From Arthrobacter sp. EpRS71 (GTDB lineage Bacteria > Actinomycetota > Actinomycetes > Actinomycetales > Micrococcaceae), in the NCBI RefSeq assembly GCF_001512285.1, contig NZ_LNUV01000006.1:2216809-2280808 (forward strand): 64,000 nucleotides of DNA. The letters are read 5' to 3'. A program made the translations under genes and the position numbers. The notes beneath the pieces are model-generated. The model made no database searches and had not been told where the DNA came from. It was given only the letters and a program-made list of their open reading frames with translations. Position 1 is the stretch's first letter. Every line of letters starts with the position of its first letter. Below, piece by piece: positions 33,285 through 42,044 of this stretch.

Positions 33285-34352
33285 CTAGAGGTTTACGCCG
33301 ATCAGCAAGGGTTCCGGGTGCAGTTCAATGCCAAAACGCTCGACGACGCCGGCACGCACCTCACGCGCGATGGCCGCCATGTCCGCGGCCGAGGCTGATC
33401 CCCGGTTGGTGATGGCGAGCGTGTGCTTGGTGGAGAGGGATGCCCGGCCGCCGGAAACGCTGGTCTCTTCCAAGCCGAAACCTTTAGCGAACCCAGCTTG
33501 GTCAATGAGCCAGGCAGCGGAAAGCTTCACCAGTCCGTCCGTGCCGGCAGGGTACCGGGGTGCATTTTCCGGCAGGTCCGCTGCGAGCTCCGCGGGCACC
33601 AGCGGGTTGGTAAAGAAGGACCCGGTGGAGTAGGTGTCTCGATCTGCCGCGTCCAGGACCATTCCCTTTGACGCCCGGAGCCGGAGGACTTCCCGGCGGA
33701 CATCATTGGAGTAGGCCCGCTTTCCAGCCTCCACGCCCAGGACACGGGCCAGCTCGGCGTAACGGATAGGCGCACTCATCCGGCCCAGCGGCAACTGAAA
33801 CTCGACCGTCAGGACCACGTATCTGGGCGAGCCCTCAACGGTGGTCTGCTTCAGGATCGAATCGCGATAGCCGAACTTGAGCTCGGAGTTGGTGAAGGTC
33901 TGCACTGCGTTGCGCTCCCGGTCCCACGTCCGCACAGCCGCAATGGTCTGTGAAACGTCTGCGCCGTAGGCTCCAACATTCTGCACAGGAGTGGCACCCG
34001 TGGCACCTGGAATCCCGGACAGCGCCTCCAGGCCGGACCACGCGTGCAGCACAGAGTGTTCCACCAGCGCGTCCCAGTTATGGCCCGCCTGAACCACCAC
34101 AGACACTCCCCCACAGCTGTCCTCGGAGTTCACCGTGAATCCCTCGGAAGCGATCTTCAGGACGGTTCCGGGGTAGCCTTCGTCTGAAACCAGGAGGTTG
34201 GAGCCACCGCCGATGATCAGGATTTTTTCGCCTGCAGCGTCGGCAGACCTGACGGCATCGATAATCCCGGCCTCGGTGCGGGCCTCAACATAGTTGCCCG
34301 CGGGGCCGCCGACGGCAGCAGTGGTCAGTTCAGAAAGCAGCGTTTGGGTCAC
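33285..34352 (-). CDS. murB: UDP-N-acetylmuramate dehydrogenase MurB
   Basis: A 355-aa FAD enzyme that reduces UDP-GlcNAc-enolpyruvate in peptidoglycan synthesis. The FAD loop is LIIGGGSNLLVSDEGYPG, followed by GLEALSGIPGATGATPVQNV. The catalytic Ser lies in STGSFFTNPLV, and SLSTKHTLAITNRGSAS is near the end. The GTG at 34352 follows the leaderless pattern and is preferred over the TTG 3 bases upstream. It lies downstream of the dehydratase pair and an MFS gene. Confidence 0.96.
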   Translation of the reverse strand: MTQTLLSELTTAAVGGPAGNYVEARTEAGIIDAVRSADAAGEKILIIGGGSNLLVSDEGYPGTVLKIASEGFTVNSEDSCGGVSVVVQAGHNWDALVEHSVLHAWSGLEALSGIPGATGATPVQNVGAYGADVSQTIAAVRTWDRERNAVQTFTNSELKFGYRDSILKQTTVEGSPRYVVLTVEFQLPLGRMSAPIRYAELARVLGVEAGKRAYSNDVRREVLRLRASKGMVLDAADRDTYSTGSFFTNPLVPAELAADLPENAPRYPAGTDGLVKLSAAWLIDQAGFAKGFGLEETSVSGGRASLSTKHTLAITNRGSASAADMAAIAREVRAGVVERFGIELHPEPLLIGVNL

Positions 34353-34358
34353 CAATCA

Positions 34359-34364
34359 AGCCTA
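34359..34364 (-). promoter_or_regulatory. -10 hexamer TAGGCT for leaderless murB
   Basis: On the minus strand TAGGCT ends 6 bases before the GTG at 34352. Its TAG is the stop codon of the MFS gene, the same overlap as at the pfkA end. Confidence 0.5.
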
Positions 34365-35744
34365 ACGGGCTTCCTGGGGGTGCACGGACTTCGCCGCCTT
34401 TTGGCCAGCCAAGGGTGCCAGGAAGAAGCTGACCACCAGCAATACCAAGGGCGCCAGCAGGGAATGCAGGATGCCGAAGTGTTCAGCCAGGAGACCCAGC
34501 AGCGGAGGACCGCAGAGGAAAGCTCCATAGCCGATAGTGGAGACCACCGACACACGGGCTGCTGCGTGAACCGGGTCATCGGCAGCTGCTGACATTCCCA
34601 CAGGGAACCCGAGAGAGGCGCCAAGGCCCCAGACCGCCAGCGCCACGAACGCGAGCCACGGAACCGGGGAAAATACGAAAAGTGACAGACCCACGACGGC
34701 GGTGGCAGAGCACCAGCGCATCACCACCACACGTCCAAAACGGTCCAGGATGACTGTGCCTGCGAAACGGCCAATGGTCATGAACGTCACGAAGAGCCCA
34801 TAGCCCACAGCGCCCGCGGCATCGGACTGCCCGTAGCCATCGGCCAGTGCCAGAGCCACCCAGTCCCCCGCGGCTCCTTCGGCCAAGGCCAGGCCGAGGA
34901 CCAGGACGCCGATCAGCAGAGTTCGGCGGTCACGCCAGGCAAGAGCTACGAGCCGCTTGTTGTCCAGCGGAGCGGCAGTCTTGCGGGCGTCGGGCTGAGC
35001 GCCGACCGGCTCGCCACCAAGCGGCTGAGCACCGATCGGCTCGCCGGAGATGATGGGCAGCGGGCCGGTGGAGGGATCCTGGAAAGTGTCGGTTTCTTCA
35101 GGGTGGTACGTCTGCGTGGCTGCAGCGGTCCTTTCCGCACGGAACCAGAAAGTCGCAGCGACCACCGAGGACGTCACCACCAGACCCGAGGCCAGGAAAT
35201 GCCAGAACACCGGCATGTGGATGGCAGCTGCCCAGGCGCCAAAACCCGCAGCCGCCACGGTTCCGAGGCTGAAGGCTCCGTGCAGGTGCGGCATGATGTG
35301 CCGCTGCAACTCACGTTCCAGGGAGGCCCCTTCCACGTTGGATGCTGTATTCCAACTGGCCGTACCCAAACCCAGAATCACCAGGCCCGTTGCCACCACC
35401 AGTGGACTGGCGGCGATAGAGGTGCCAATACCCACGGTGATAAGACCTGCACCCACCATGCTGCTGCCGATCCTCGTGGTCAGCTTGGGGCCGAGCCGCA
35501 GCACAATCAGTCCGGAGGCCGAAATTGAAATGAACGACGCCACGGTCATGCACATGAGCAAGAGGCCGATGCCACCCGGCGTGAGATTCAGTCCATCGCG
35601 AATGGCGGGGAGTCGGGAAACCCACGTGGCGAAGGCGATGCCACTGGCAGCGTATGAGGCAAGAACAGCGGCACGCCACCGCGACAATTCAGTCGGAGTG
35701 GCGCGCCGTTTGCTGCGATGTTCAGTGGTGTTCGGTCGGTTCAA
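34362..35744 (-). CDS. MFS transporter
   Basis: A 460-aa protein with 12 predicted helices and a central hydrophilic loop of about 70 residues (around 195-265) that contains a GEPIGAQPLGGEPVGAQP repeat. The first helix follows RWRAAVLASYAASGIAFATW, and a motif-A-like segment FAGTVILDRFGRVVVMRWCS comes after helix 8. TTG start with GAAGG 5 bases away, overlapping the upstream stop as TTGA. Substrate unknown. Confidence 0.88.
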   Translation of the reverse strand: MNRPNTTEHRSKRRATPTELSRWRAAVLASYAASGIAFATWVSRLPAIRDGLNLTPGGIGLLLMCMTVASFISISASGLIVLRLGPKLTTRIGSSMVGAGLITVGIGTSIAASPLVVATGLVILGLGTASWNTASNVEGASLERELQRHIMPHLHGAFSLGTVAAAGFGAWAAAIHMPVFWHFLASGLVVTSSVVAATFWFRAERTAAATQTYHPEETDTFQDPSTGPLPIISGEPIGAQPLGGEPVGAQPDARKTAAPLDNKRLVALAWRDRRTLLIGVLVLGLALAEGAAGDWVALALADGYGQSDAAGAVGYGLFVTFMTIGRFAGTVILDRFGRVVVMRWCSATAVVGLSLFVFSPVPWLAFVALAVWGLGASLGFPVGMSAAADDPVHAAARVSVVSTIGYGAFLCGPPLLGLLAEHFGILHSLLAPLVLLVVSFFLAPLAGQKAAKSVHPQEAR

Positions 35745-36178
35745 GAGACCTTCACAACCGCCTGCGACTTCATGAGGACCTTCTGTCCACCCGCCACGAC
35801 GGTGAGGTCGACGCGCGCAGTGCGGGCATCGGCGTCGAGCGCTCCCACCACTCCGGTGACGTCAATAACAGCGCCGGCTTGATCGGTGCCTGTGGTGTCA
35901 GTGACGAGGACGGGCTTGGTAAAGCGGGTCTGGTAGTCGACGACGGCGGCAGGGTCGCCGGCCCAGTCGCTCACCAGTTGCACTGCCGCACCCATGGTGA
36001 ACATGCCGTGCGCAATGACGCCCGGCAGTTCCACGGAGGTTGCGAATGCTTCGTTCCAGTGGATCGGGTTGAAGTCGCCCGAGGCCCCTGCGTATTTGAC
36101 CAGGTCCTGGCGGGTGACCTCAATCCTGCGCGTGCCGATTTCCTGGCCGACCGTCAGTTCTTCGAATGTAGGGCTCAT
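35741..36178 (-). CDS. MaoC-type hydratase, HadB-like subunit
   Basis: A 145-aa hot-dog-fold protein. The catalytic motif is YAGASGDFNPIHWNEAFA (near 30) with the Asp-His pair, followed by VIAHGMFTMGAAVQLV. This is the R-specific hydratase HadB type, which dehydrates 3-hydroxyacyl-ACP or acyl-CoA. HadA (next gene) is its partner. The start is 2 bases after the hadA stop. The dehydratase pair followed by murB is a conserved actinobacterial order, here with an MFS gene inserted. Confidence 0.9.
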   Translation of the reverse strand: MSPTFEELTVGQEIGTRRIEVTRQDLVKYAGASGDFNPIHWNEAFATSVELPGVIAHGMFTMGAAVQLVSDWAGDPAAVVDYQTRFTKPVLVTDTTGTDQAGAVIDVTGVVGALDADARTARVDLTVVAGGQKVLMKSQAVVKVS

Positions 36179-36180
36179 GG

Positions 36181-36630
36181 TTACTGTCCCTCTCCGCGGA
36201 CCAGGATGGACGAGGTGGTGGTGGCCACCTTTTCGCCGGCTTCAGTGGAAATCTCTGAACGGGTAGTGATCATGGCTCCCCCGCCCATGGCGCGAACACC
36301 GTCGACGTGCAACTCGGCCACGAGGCGGTCGCCGGCAACGATGGCACGGTGGTGCGTGAACCGCTGGTCGGCGTGGACCACCCGGGAGAAGTCGATGCCC
36401 GACTCCGGGTCCTGGACCAGTTGGGCGTCAGCACGCTGGGCGACGATGATGGCAAACGTTGGCGGTGCAACGAGGTCGCTGTGGCCCAGGGCCTTCGCTG
36501 CCTCAACATCAAAATGCGCGGGGTTGCTGGCTTTCACAGCCTTGGCGAACTCGCGGATCTTCTCACGGCCGACGTCGTATACCTCTGCGGCAGGGTAGCT
36601 GCGGCCCTGCAGGTCCGGATTGATACTCAT
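36181..36630 (-). CDS. MaoC-like N-terminal dehydratase, HadA-like subunit
   Basis: A 149-aa hot-dog protein with the FAS1_DH_region/MaoC N-terminal layout: YDVGREKIREFAKAVKASNP, then LVAPPTFAIIVAQRAD. It lacks the Asp-His catalytic pair, as HadA subunits do, and pairs with HadB. DQRFTHHRAIVAGDRLVAELH near residue 100 is typical. Leaderless ATG. It is the first gene of the hadA-hadB-MFS unit. Confidence 0.9.
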   Translation of the reverse strand: MSINPDLQGRSYPAAEVYDVGREKIREFAKAVKASNPAHFDVEAAKALGHSDLVAPPTFAIIVAQRADAQLVQDPESGIDFSRVVHADQRFTHHRAIVAGDRLVAELHVDGVRAMGGGAMITTRSEISTEAGEKVATTTSSILVRGEGQ

Positions 36631-36636
36631 GCTCCA

Positions 36637-36642
36637 ACCCTA
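36637..36642 (-). promoter_or_regulatory. -10 hexamer TAGGGT for leaderless hadA-like gene
   Basis: On the minus strand TAGGGT ends 6 bases before the ATG at 36630. Confidence 0.55.
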
Positions 36643-36687
36643 TCGGCCCCGGGAGTCCATACGCAGCGCGTTGCCGAGGTGAAGACG

Positions 36688-36912
36688 TTACTTCTTGTAG
36701 CTCTTGCGGATCTTCTGGCCCCGAACCACCAGGCCTGCAACATGGAGCAGCAGCCCAACGCCAATGACGGGCAGGGAAGCAAGGGCCAAACCTTGGTTCC
36801 CGGACGTGTTCCCCACGATGGACAGGACGAGCCCGACGGCGATCAACCCCATGGCGCTGAAAACCAGCACTTTGTAGGACGTGGAGGCCGTGGCCCAAAA
36901 TTGTTCTAGCAC
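36688..36912 (-). CDS. Small membrane protein, DUF3188-like
   Basis: A 74-aa protein with two transmembrane helices (about 14-33 and 43-62) and a short basic tail (RGQKIRKSYKK). The pattern matches DUF3188 proteins of actinobacteria, of unknown function. GTG start in the leaderless arrangement. Confidence 0.78.
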   Translation of the reverse strand: MLEQFWATASTSYKVLVFSAMGLIAVGLVLSIVGNTSGNQGLALASLPVIGVGLLLHVAGLVVRGQKIRKSYKK

Positions 36913-36918
36913 CGTTCA

Positions 36919-36924
36919 AGTCTA
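36919..36924 (-). promoter_or_regulatory. -10 hexamer TAGACT for a leaderless gene
   Basis: On the minus strand TAGACT ends 6 bases before the GTG at 36912. The same hexamer is used by asd. Confidence 0.55.
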
Positions 36925-36981
36925 CCGGCGCGTGATTGCAGGGCTTGCCGGGAAGCCGCCCCTCGATCGGGCCCCGGAAGG

Positions 36982-37902
36982 TTAGAAGAGCGAGTCCTGC
37001 AGCGCGGGGATGTGCGTGGTGTGGGGGCCGAACTCGATTTTGCGGCCCTTCAACGCACCCAGATCCGCCACGAAGCTGCCCTCAATGTCGTTGCCCGAAG
37101 CGTCGGGGAGCCCGGCCAAGGCGACCGCCCCTGAGAGTGAGTGGATCCGCAGGCCATGCCCGCCGGCGTCGAACGTTGCCGGATAAGGGTGGCGCAGGCC
37201 GCCCTGGGTGCGGACGGTGCACAGGGTGTCGGCCAAGGCCGGACGCTCCCACTCTTCCTCCACCACCGAGTAGCCAGTCATGGCAAGGCCGCCCAACAGC
37301 TCGCGCACACTGCTGGCGTGCTGGCGGTTCAAGGATGAAAGCTCGACGGCGGCCCGCGGCTCCACGAGACCGGCCACCTTGGCGGCGGACCGGACTTGCT
37401 GGACGAGACCGAGTTCGCGGGTCACCAGATCTTCCAGCAGGCGGACAACGCGCCCGTCCTCGGCGTGCGCCACATAGGAAGCATGTACGGCACCTTGCTC
37501 GGCAAGCCGGTTCCACTTGCGCTGCGCGGAGGCCGTGCCAATTTTCGTGGCGCCGTTGGCGAAGGTAGCCACGTAGAGCCAGTGCGGCTGCATGAGGTAG
37601 GCCCGGAGCCCGGTTGGTACCGAACCGCCGCGGTGAAAATCGTGCATGAGCCGGGAGTCGTCCCGCGCAAAGCAGGCCCCGCATTGCTTGCCCCGCTCGG
37701 CCGGGGAACTGCCGGGACACGGAACATGCGTGCGATCCCCGGGCCCGTGGACCTTCGTGTGGCCAAGGCACCACACACCGGGGATAACGCGCAGGCCCAG
37801 GGCTGAGCCCTGGGCCAACGCAACATCAGTGAACTCCGTGTCCGGCGAGAACACCCTCAAAGCCGGGGACGAAGAGTCCCAGACAACTCCGTGGACCAGC
37901 AT
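36982..37902 (-). CDS. DUF2797-like protein
   Basis: A 306-aa protein. It has a Cys-containing N-terminal part (PGVWCLGH, GKQCGACFARDD), likely a metal site, then YVATFANGATKIGTASAQRK and LAEQGAVHASYVAHAEDGR. The latter resembles a GIY-YIG-like nuclease module (LYV...G..KIG). This layout matches the DUF2797 family of unknown function. It starts 2 bases after the CitE stop, so the two are co-transcribed. Confidence 0.75.
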   Translation of the reverse strand: MLVHGVVWDSSSPALRVFSPDTEFTDVALAQGSALGLRVIPGVWCLGHTKVHGPGDRTHVPCPGSSPAERGKQCGACFARDDSRLMHDFHRGGSVPTGLRAYLMQPHWLYVATFANGATKIGTASAQRKWNRLAEQGAVHASYVAHAEDGRVVRLLEDLVTRELGLVQQVRSAAKVAGLVEPRAAVELSSLNRQHASSVRELLGGLAMTGYSVVEEEWERPALADTLCTVRTQGGLRHPYPATFDAGGHGLRIHSLSGAVALAGLPDASGNDIEGSFVADLGALKGRKIEFGPHTTHIPALQDSLF

Positions 37903-37904
37903 GC

Positions 37905-38768
37905 TTACAGGGAAGGCTGGACTCCGAAAGCGACGGCGAGCTTCATGATCTTCTCAGCGCGGCCCAAACGCGGGAGGTCGGAACCATCGCGGATCACGCG
38001 GCCGTTGGCTTCGAAATCGTTCATGAAGTCCGTAGCCCAGGCAACGTCCGACGGCGTGGGGCTGATGACCTCGTTGATCACGGTGGTCTGATCGATGGCC
38101 AGGCAGAGCTTGCCGGTCATGCCCATGGTCACGGTGATGCCCGTCTGCTCGCGCAGGATGGGGTGGTTGGTGCCGACGGTGGGGCCGTCGATGGGACCCG
38201 GCAGGTTACCAACACGGCTGGCGACAACGAGCTTGGCACGCGGGTAGGCCATGGCCTCCGGGGTTGCAGCCATGCCCGTATCGCGGCGGAAGTCGCCCGA
38301 ACCAAAGGCCAGGCGGAAGGCACCCTGGGCGCGTGCGATGTGGTTGGCTTCCTCGATGCCGAGGGCAGACTCCACCAAGGCAACCACGGGGGTCTTGCCG
38401 TCCATGCGGTGGTAGGACTCAGTGACCTGGTCAGCGGATTCGGTCTTAGCCAGCATCACGCCGAGCAGGCCGGGCGTCCCGCGCAGGCCAGCGAGGTCAT
38501 CGGCCCAGAACTTGCTGGTGGCGTCATTGATACGGACCCAGGCCTTGCCGCCTGCGGTCAGCCAGTTCACCACGTTCTCGCGCGCTGCGTCCTTCTGCGA
38601 AGGGTCCACGGCGTCTTCGATGTCCAAGATGATGGCGTCAGCGCGCGAACCCGCAGATTCATCAAAAAGCTCCGTTTTCATGGCGTTCACAAGGAGCCAG
38701 GAACGGGCGATGTCGGCGGGAATGGTGCGGGTAGGCCGAATGGACTCGGCGGCGATGCTAGACGTCAT
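37905..38768 (-). CDS. CitE-like HpcH/HpaI aldolase/citrate lyase family protein
   Basis: A 287-aa TIM-barrel lyase. Mg2+ and substrate motifs are ADAIILDIEDAVDPSQKDAA and RINDATSKFWADDL, with the conserved Glu in VVALVESALGIEEANHIA and the phosphate loop LAFGSGDFRRDTGM. Homologues cleave malyl-CoA, citramalyl-CoA or related esters. The pathway here is unknown. The ATG at 38768 follows the leaderless layout; upstream in-frame residues are not conserved. Confidence 0.9.
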   Translation of the reverse strand: MTSSIAAESIRPTRTIPADIARSWLLVNAMKTELFDESAGSRADAIILDIEDAVDPSQKDAARENVVNWLTAGGKAWVRINDATSKFWADDLAGLRGTPGLLGVMLAKTESADQVTESYHRMDGKTPVVALVESALGIEEANHIARAQGAFRLAFGSGDFRRDTGMAATPEAMAYPRAKLVVASRVGNLPGPIDGPTVGTNHPILREQTGITVTMGMTGKLCLAIDQTTVINEVISPTPSDVAWATDFMNDFEANGRVIRDGSDLPRLGRAEKIMKLAVAFGVQPSL

Positions 38769-39137
38769 GTATCTACCGTATCCGCCCCGCGGGCCGCAGG
38801 GCGAAGAAATCCGCCCGCTTGTGAGGATCAATACGAACTAAACGCCATATGACTGTGGGGTCCAACAGTATGAACGTCCGACGGCGGTACCCGCCAGTCA
38901 CATCCAGCCCGCCTGACGCCGTTGTTCACAAGGCTCAACGATGCGTCTTGTGTCCCCCGATTGCCGGGAATTGCCCAGGATTTCGTCCCGTGTCGGGCTG
39001 TTTCGCAACGTTTCCAGGGGTTACCCGGTCGCTTCCCACCCGCCGTCCACATGCGCTTTCATCGTTCCCAAGCCGTTGCACACGTACTGATGCAGCCCGG
39101 CCACCCAACACATCACAATCCATTGAAAGTAGCTCCC
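38769..39137. other. Divergent intergenic region, citE-like / sulfonate ABC operon
   Basis: 369 bases without a supported gene. It must hold the promoters of both divergent units. A short 5-bp inverted repeat ACTGT/ACAGT lies at 38852-38869, and GGCGG/CCGCC at about 38890-38902. Neither is convincing. No terminator, riboswitch or repeat is evident. Confidence 0.7.
38775..38780 (-). promoter_or_regulatory. -10 hexamer TACGGT for leaderless citE-like gene
   Basis: On the minus strand TACGGT ends 6 bases before the ATG at 38768. Confidence 0.45.
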
Positions 39138-40166
39138 ATGAAACTGCATCTGCCCCTCCTGAGCGTCGCGGCCGCCGTCGTACTAGCGCTGACGGTGTCC
39201 GGCTGCGGCGGTGCAGCCGAAGCTGGACAAGCCAACCAGGCCGGAAACGAGGTCAAGGAACTCCGGTACCAAGGCTCAGCAAACAACGTGACCTTTCCCG
39301 AGCTTGCGGCGGACCTGGGTTACCTGGGCGACCTGAAGCTGAACTGGGTGGGCAACACCACCAGCGGCCCTCAGGACATTCAGTCGGCAGCGACCAACCA
39401 GACCGACTTTGGCGGCGCGTTCTCCGGAGCGGTGGTCAAGCTCATTGAAGCCGGCGCACCCGTCAAGGCAGTGACCAACTACTACGGCTCCGACGAGAAA
39501 ACCTTCAGCGGGTACTACGTCAAAGCGGACAGCACCATCAAGGAACCGCGAGACCTGATCGGCAAGAAAATCGCCGTCAACACGCTGGGCGCACACCACG
39601 AAGCCGTCATCAACACCTGGCTGACCAAGAACGGACTCAGCCAGGACCAGATCAAACAGGTTCAGCTGGTCCCGCTCGCACCGAACGATACCGAAGAAGC
39701 CATCCGACGCGGACAGGTGGACGCGGGAACGCTCGGCGGTGTCCTGCAGGACAGGGCCATCGAAGCAGGCGGACTGCGTTCCCTGTTCAGCGATGTGGAG
39801 TTGTTCGGAACGTTTGCGGGCGGCCAAATTGTGCTCCGCAACGAGTTCATTGAAAAGAACCCCACCACCACCCGCACTTTCACCACGGGCGTTGCCAAAG
39901 CCATCGAATGGGCAGCGGAAACTCCCCGCGACGAAGTCATTGCCCGCTTCACCAAGATCATCGAAAGCCGCGGACGCAATGAGAGCACCGCAAACCTGAA
40001 GTTCTGGAAGAGCCCGGGAGTCCCGGAGGCAGGCGTGATCAAGGACGAAGACTTCACCCGCTGGGAGGCATGGCTCAGCTCCGCCGGCATCGTCAAGGAC
40101 AAGCTCACGCCGTCCAAGTACTACACCAACGACCACAACGAGCTCGCTGCAGCAAAGAAGGGATAG
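39138..40166 (+). CDS. ABC substrate-binding lipoprotein, sulfonate/taurine type
   Basis: A 342-aa lipoprotein. The signal peptide ends in the lipobox LTVSGC (Cys near residue 23), followed by the SsuA/TauA-like periplasmic-binding fold: KELRYQGSANNVTFPELAAD, NQTDFGGAFSGAVVKLIEAG, then LGAHHEAVINTWLTKNGLS. It captures a sulfonate-like ligand for the transporter encoded next. Inference from neighbours: alkanesulfonate, taurine or sulfate ester. Confidence 0.92.
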   Translation: MKLHLPLLSVAAAVVLALTVSGCGGAAEAGQANQAGNEVKELRYQGSANNVTFPELAADLGYLGDLKLNWVGNTTSGPQDIQSAATNQTDFGGAFSGAVVKLIEAGAPVKAVTNYYGSDEKTFSGYYVKADSTIKEPRDLIGKKIAVNTLGAHHEAVINTWLTKNGLSQDQIKQVQLVPLAPNDTEEAIRRGQVDAGTLGGVLQDRAIEAGGLRSLFSDVELFGTFAGGQIVLRNEFIEKNPTTTRTFTTGVAKAIEWAAETPRDEVIARFTKIIESRGRNESTANLKFWKSPGVPEAGVIKDEDFTRWEAWLSSAGIVKDKLTPSKYYTNDHNELAAAKKG

Positions 40167-40168
40167 CC

Positions 40169-41059
40169 ATGACAGCCAAAATCAGTCTCCGGAACGTCAC
40201 CAAAGAATTCACGGTACGGGCCACCAAGGACACGGCCGCTACCCGGCTGACGGCCATCGATTCGCTGAGCCTTGATGTCCGTGACGGCGAGTTCCTCACC
40301 CTGGTGGGTCCCAGCGGTTCCGGAAAGACCACGCTCCTGGACCTCCTGGCCGGACTCTCCACGCCCACCTCCGGCGAGGTATTGGTGGACGGCAAACCCG
40401 TCACCGGTCCGGGCAAGGACCGCGCAGTGGTGTTCCAGCAGTACGCGCTGTTCCCATGGCGGACGGCCTCTGCCAACGTATCGATCGGGCTTGAAGGAGT
40501 GGGCCCCGACGGCAGGAAATTGAACCGCCGCGAACGGGCAGCCAAAGCAAAGGAATACCTGGCCCTGGTGGGGCTTGCCGGTTTCGAGGACCGCTACCCG
40601 CATGAACTCTCCGGCGGAATGAAGCAGCGCGTGGCCATCGCCCGGAGCCTGGCGTACGAGCCCGATGTGTTGCTGATGGATGAACCGTTCGCTGCGTTGG
40701 ACGCCCAGACCCGCGAGCAGTTGCAGGACGAACTCCTCCGGATCTGGAAAGCCACGGGCAAAACAATCGTCTTCATCACCCACGGGATTGACGAGGCCGT
40801 GTACCTCGGCGAGCGCGTCGCAGTGCTGAGCGCGCGCCCTGGCCGGCTCAAGGAAATCGTGGACATTAGTATCCCTGACCGCGAGGGCGACGAAGATATC
40901 CGTTCCAACGCTGCCTTCGTGGAGCACCGCCACCAGGTGTGGACGCTCCTGCACGATGAAGTCCGTCGCGCCCAGGACGCCGGGCACCGCAAGATCCTCC
41001 CGGACGGCAGCGCACCCGACGAGCCTGCAACCACCATCACTGAAAGGAGCGCGGCCTGA
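40169..41059 (+). CDS. ABC transporter ATP-binding protein, sulfonate/taurine type
   Basis: A 296-aa ATPase. Walker A is GPSGSGKTTLLDLLAG, the signature is LSGGMKQRVAIARSLA and Walker B is VLLMDEPFAALD, with switch His in FITHGIDEAVYLG. This is the SsuB/TauB type. The ATG at 40169 is 2 bases after the binding-protein stop and preceded by AAGGGA. A frame extension upstream overlaps the previous gene and is not used. Confidence 0.95.
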   Translation: MTAKISLRNVTKEFTVRATKDTAATRLTAIDSLSLDVRDGEFLTLVGPSGSGKTTLLDLLAGLSTPTSGEVLVDGKPVTGPGKDRAVVFQQYALFPWRTASANVSIGLEGVGPDGRKLNRRERAAKAKEYLALVGLAGFEDRYPHELSGGMKQRVAIARSLAYEPDVLLMDEPFAALDAQTREQLQDELLRIWKATGKTIVFITHGIDEAVYLGERVAVLSARPGRLKEIVDISIPDREGDEDIRSNAAFVEHRHQVWTLLHDEVRRAQDAGHRKILPDGSAPDEPATTITERSAA

Positions 41060-41991
41060 TGACCACCACGCTTACCCAAACCGAAGCCGCACCCAAGGCG
41101 GGCAGCCCGGCTGACCCGGGTGCCGCCGTCGAGCCGGCGCTCAGTGCGGAAAGCCCACCGGCGCTTAGTGCGGAGAGCACGACGCCGGCACCGGGGAAAG
41201 TGCGGCGGGTTGCCTCAGCCGCGGGTTCAGTGGTGTGGAAGTCCGCAGCCATCCTGGCGTTTCTGGCGCTGTGGGAGCTTGGGCCGACGTACTTGGCCAG
41301 CCCCTCCACCCGCGTCTTCCTGCCGCCGCTGCACGAAGTGCTCCTGGCATGGGGGAAGCTTTTCGAAGCAGGCACCATCCAGGGCCACATCACAGCCAGC
41401 CTCACCCGCTCGGTGGCCGGCTTCGGTGCGGCGCTGGTGGCAGGTGTCTCGCTGGGCTTGCTCATCGCCTGGTATGGGCGGTTGAACTCGGTCCTGAATC
41501 CGTTGCTGGAACTGTTCCGCAATACGGCTGCCCTTGCCTTGCTGCCGGTGTTCACCCTGCTGCTGGGCATCGGAGAGGAATCCAAGATCAGCATTGTGGC
41601 CTACGCCGCGTTCTTCCCGGTGCTGCTGAACACCATCGCCGGCGTGAAGACCGTGGACCCCCTGCTGATCAGGGCTGCGCGTTCGTTGGGTCTCAACAGC
41701 TTCCGGCTGTTCCAGAAGGTCATCCTGCCCTCGGCCGTTCCCACCATCTTTACGGGCATTCGCATGGCCGGAACTGCGTCCATCCTGGTGCTGATTGCCG
41801 CCGAAATGGTCGGTGCCAAGGCAGGTCTGGGCTACCTGATCGTGAACGCGCAAAGCAGCTTCCTCATCCCGGACATGTACGCGGGCATCCTCACAGTGTC
41901 CTTGCTGGGGCTCGGCGTGAACTTCCTGCTGGTAGCCCTTGAACGGCACTTCTCCCGCTGGCGGACCGCCGTTGGCGCCGCTGCTTCCTGA
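41059..41991 (+). CDS. ABC transporter permease, sulfonate/taurine type
   Basis: A 310-aa permease with six or so helices after a 50-residue Pro/Ala/Ser-rich cytoplasmic leader that repeats ALSAES twice. The ATPase-contact loop is typical of the family (VDPLLIRAARSLGLNSFRLF). The ATG overlaps the ATPase stop as TGATG and has AAGGAG upstream. Pairs with the ATPase and binding protein of the same operon. Confidence 0.94.
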   Translation: MTTTLTQTEAAPKAGSPADPGAAVEPALSAESPPALSAESTTPAPGKVRRVASAAGSVVWKSAAILAFLALWELGPTYLASPSTRVFLPPLHEVLLAWGKLFEAGTIQGHITASLTRSVAGFGAALVAGVSLGLLIAWYGRLNSVLNPLLELFRNTAALALLPVFTLLLGIGEESKISIVAYAAFFPVLLNTIAGVKTVDPLLIRAARSLGLNSFRLFQKVILPSAVPTIFTGIRMAGTASILVLIAAEMVGAKAGLGYLIVNAQSSFLIPDMYAGILTVSLLGLGVNFLLVALERHFSRWRTAVGAAAS

Positions 41992-42044
41992 CCCACCTCC
42001 GCGGCATCCGCCGCAACCATCACAACAAGTAAGGAAACCGAATC

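Noticed and set aside
38852..38869. Short ACTGT/ACAGT inverted repeat in the divergent region before the sulfonate operon as a regulator site.
   Set aside because: Only 5-bp arms, expected often by chance, and no regulator gene is adjacent.
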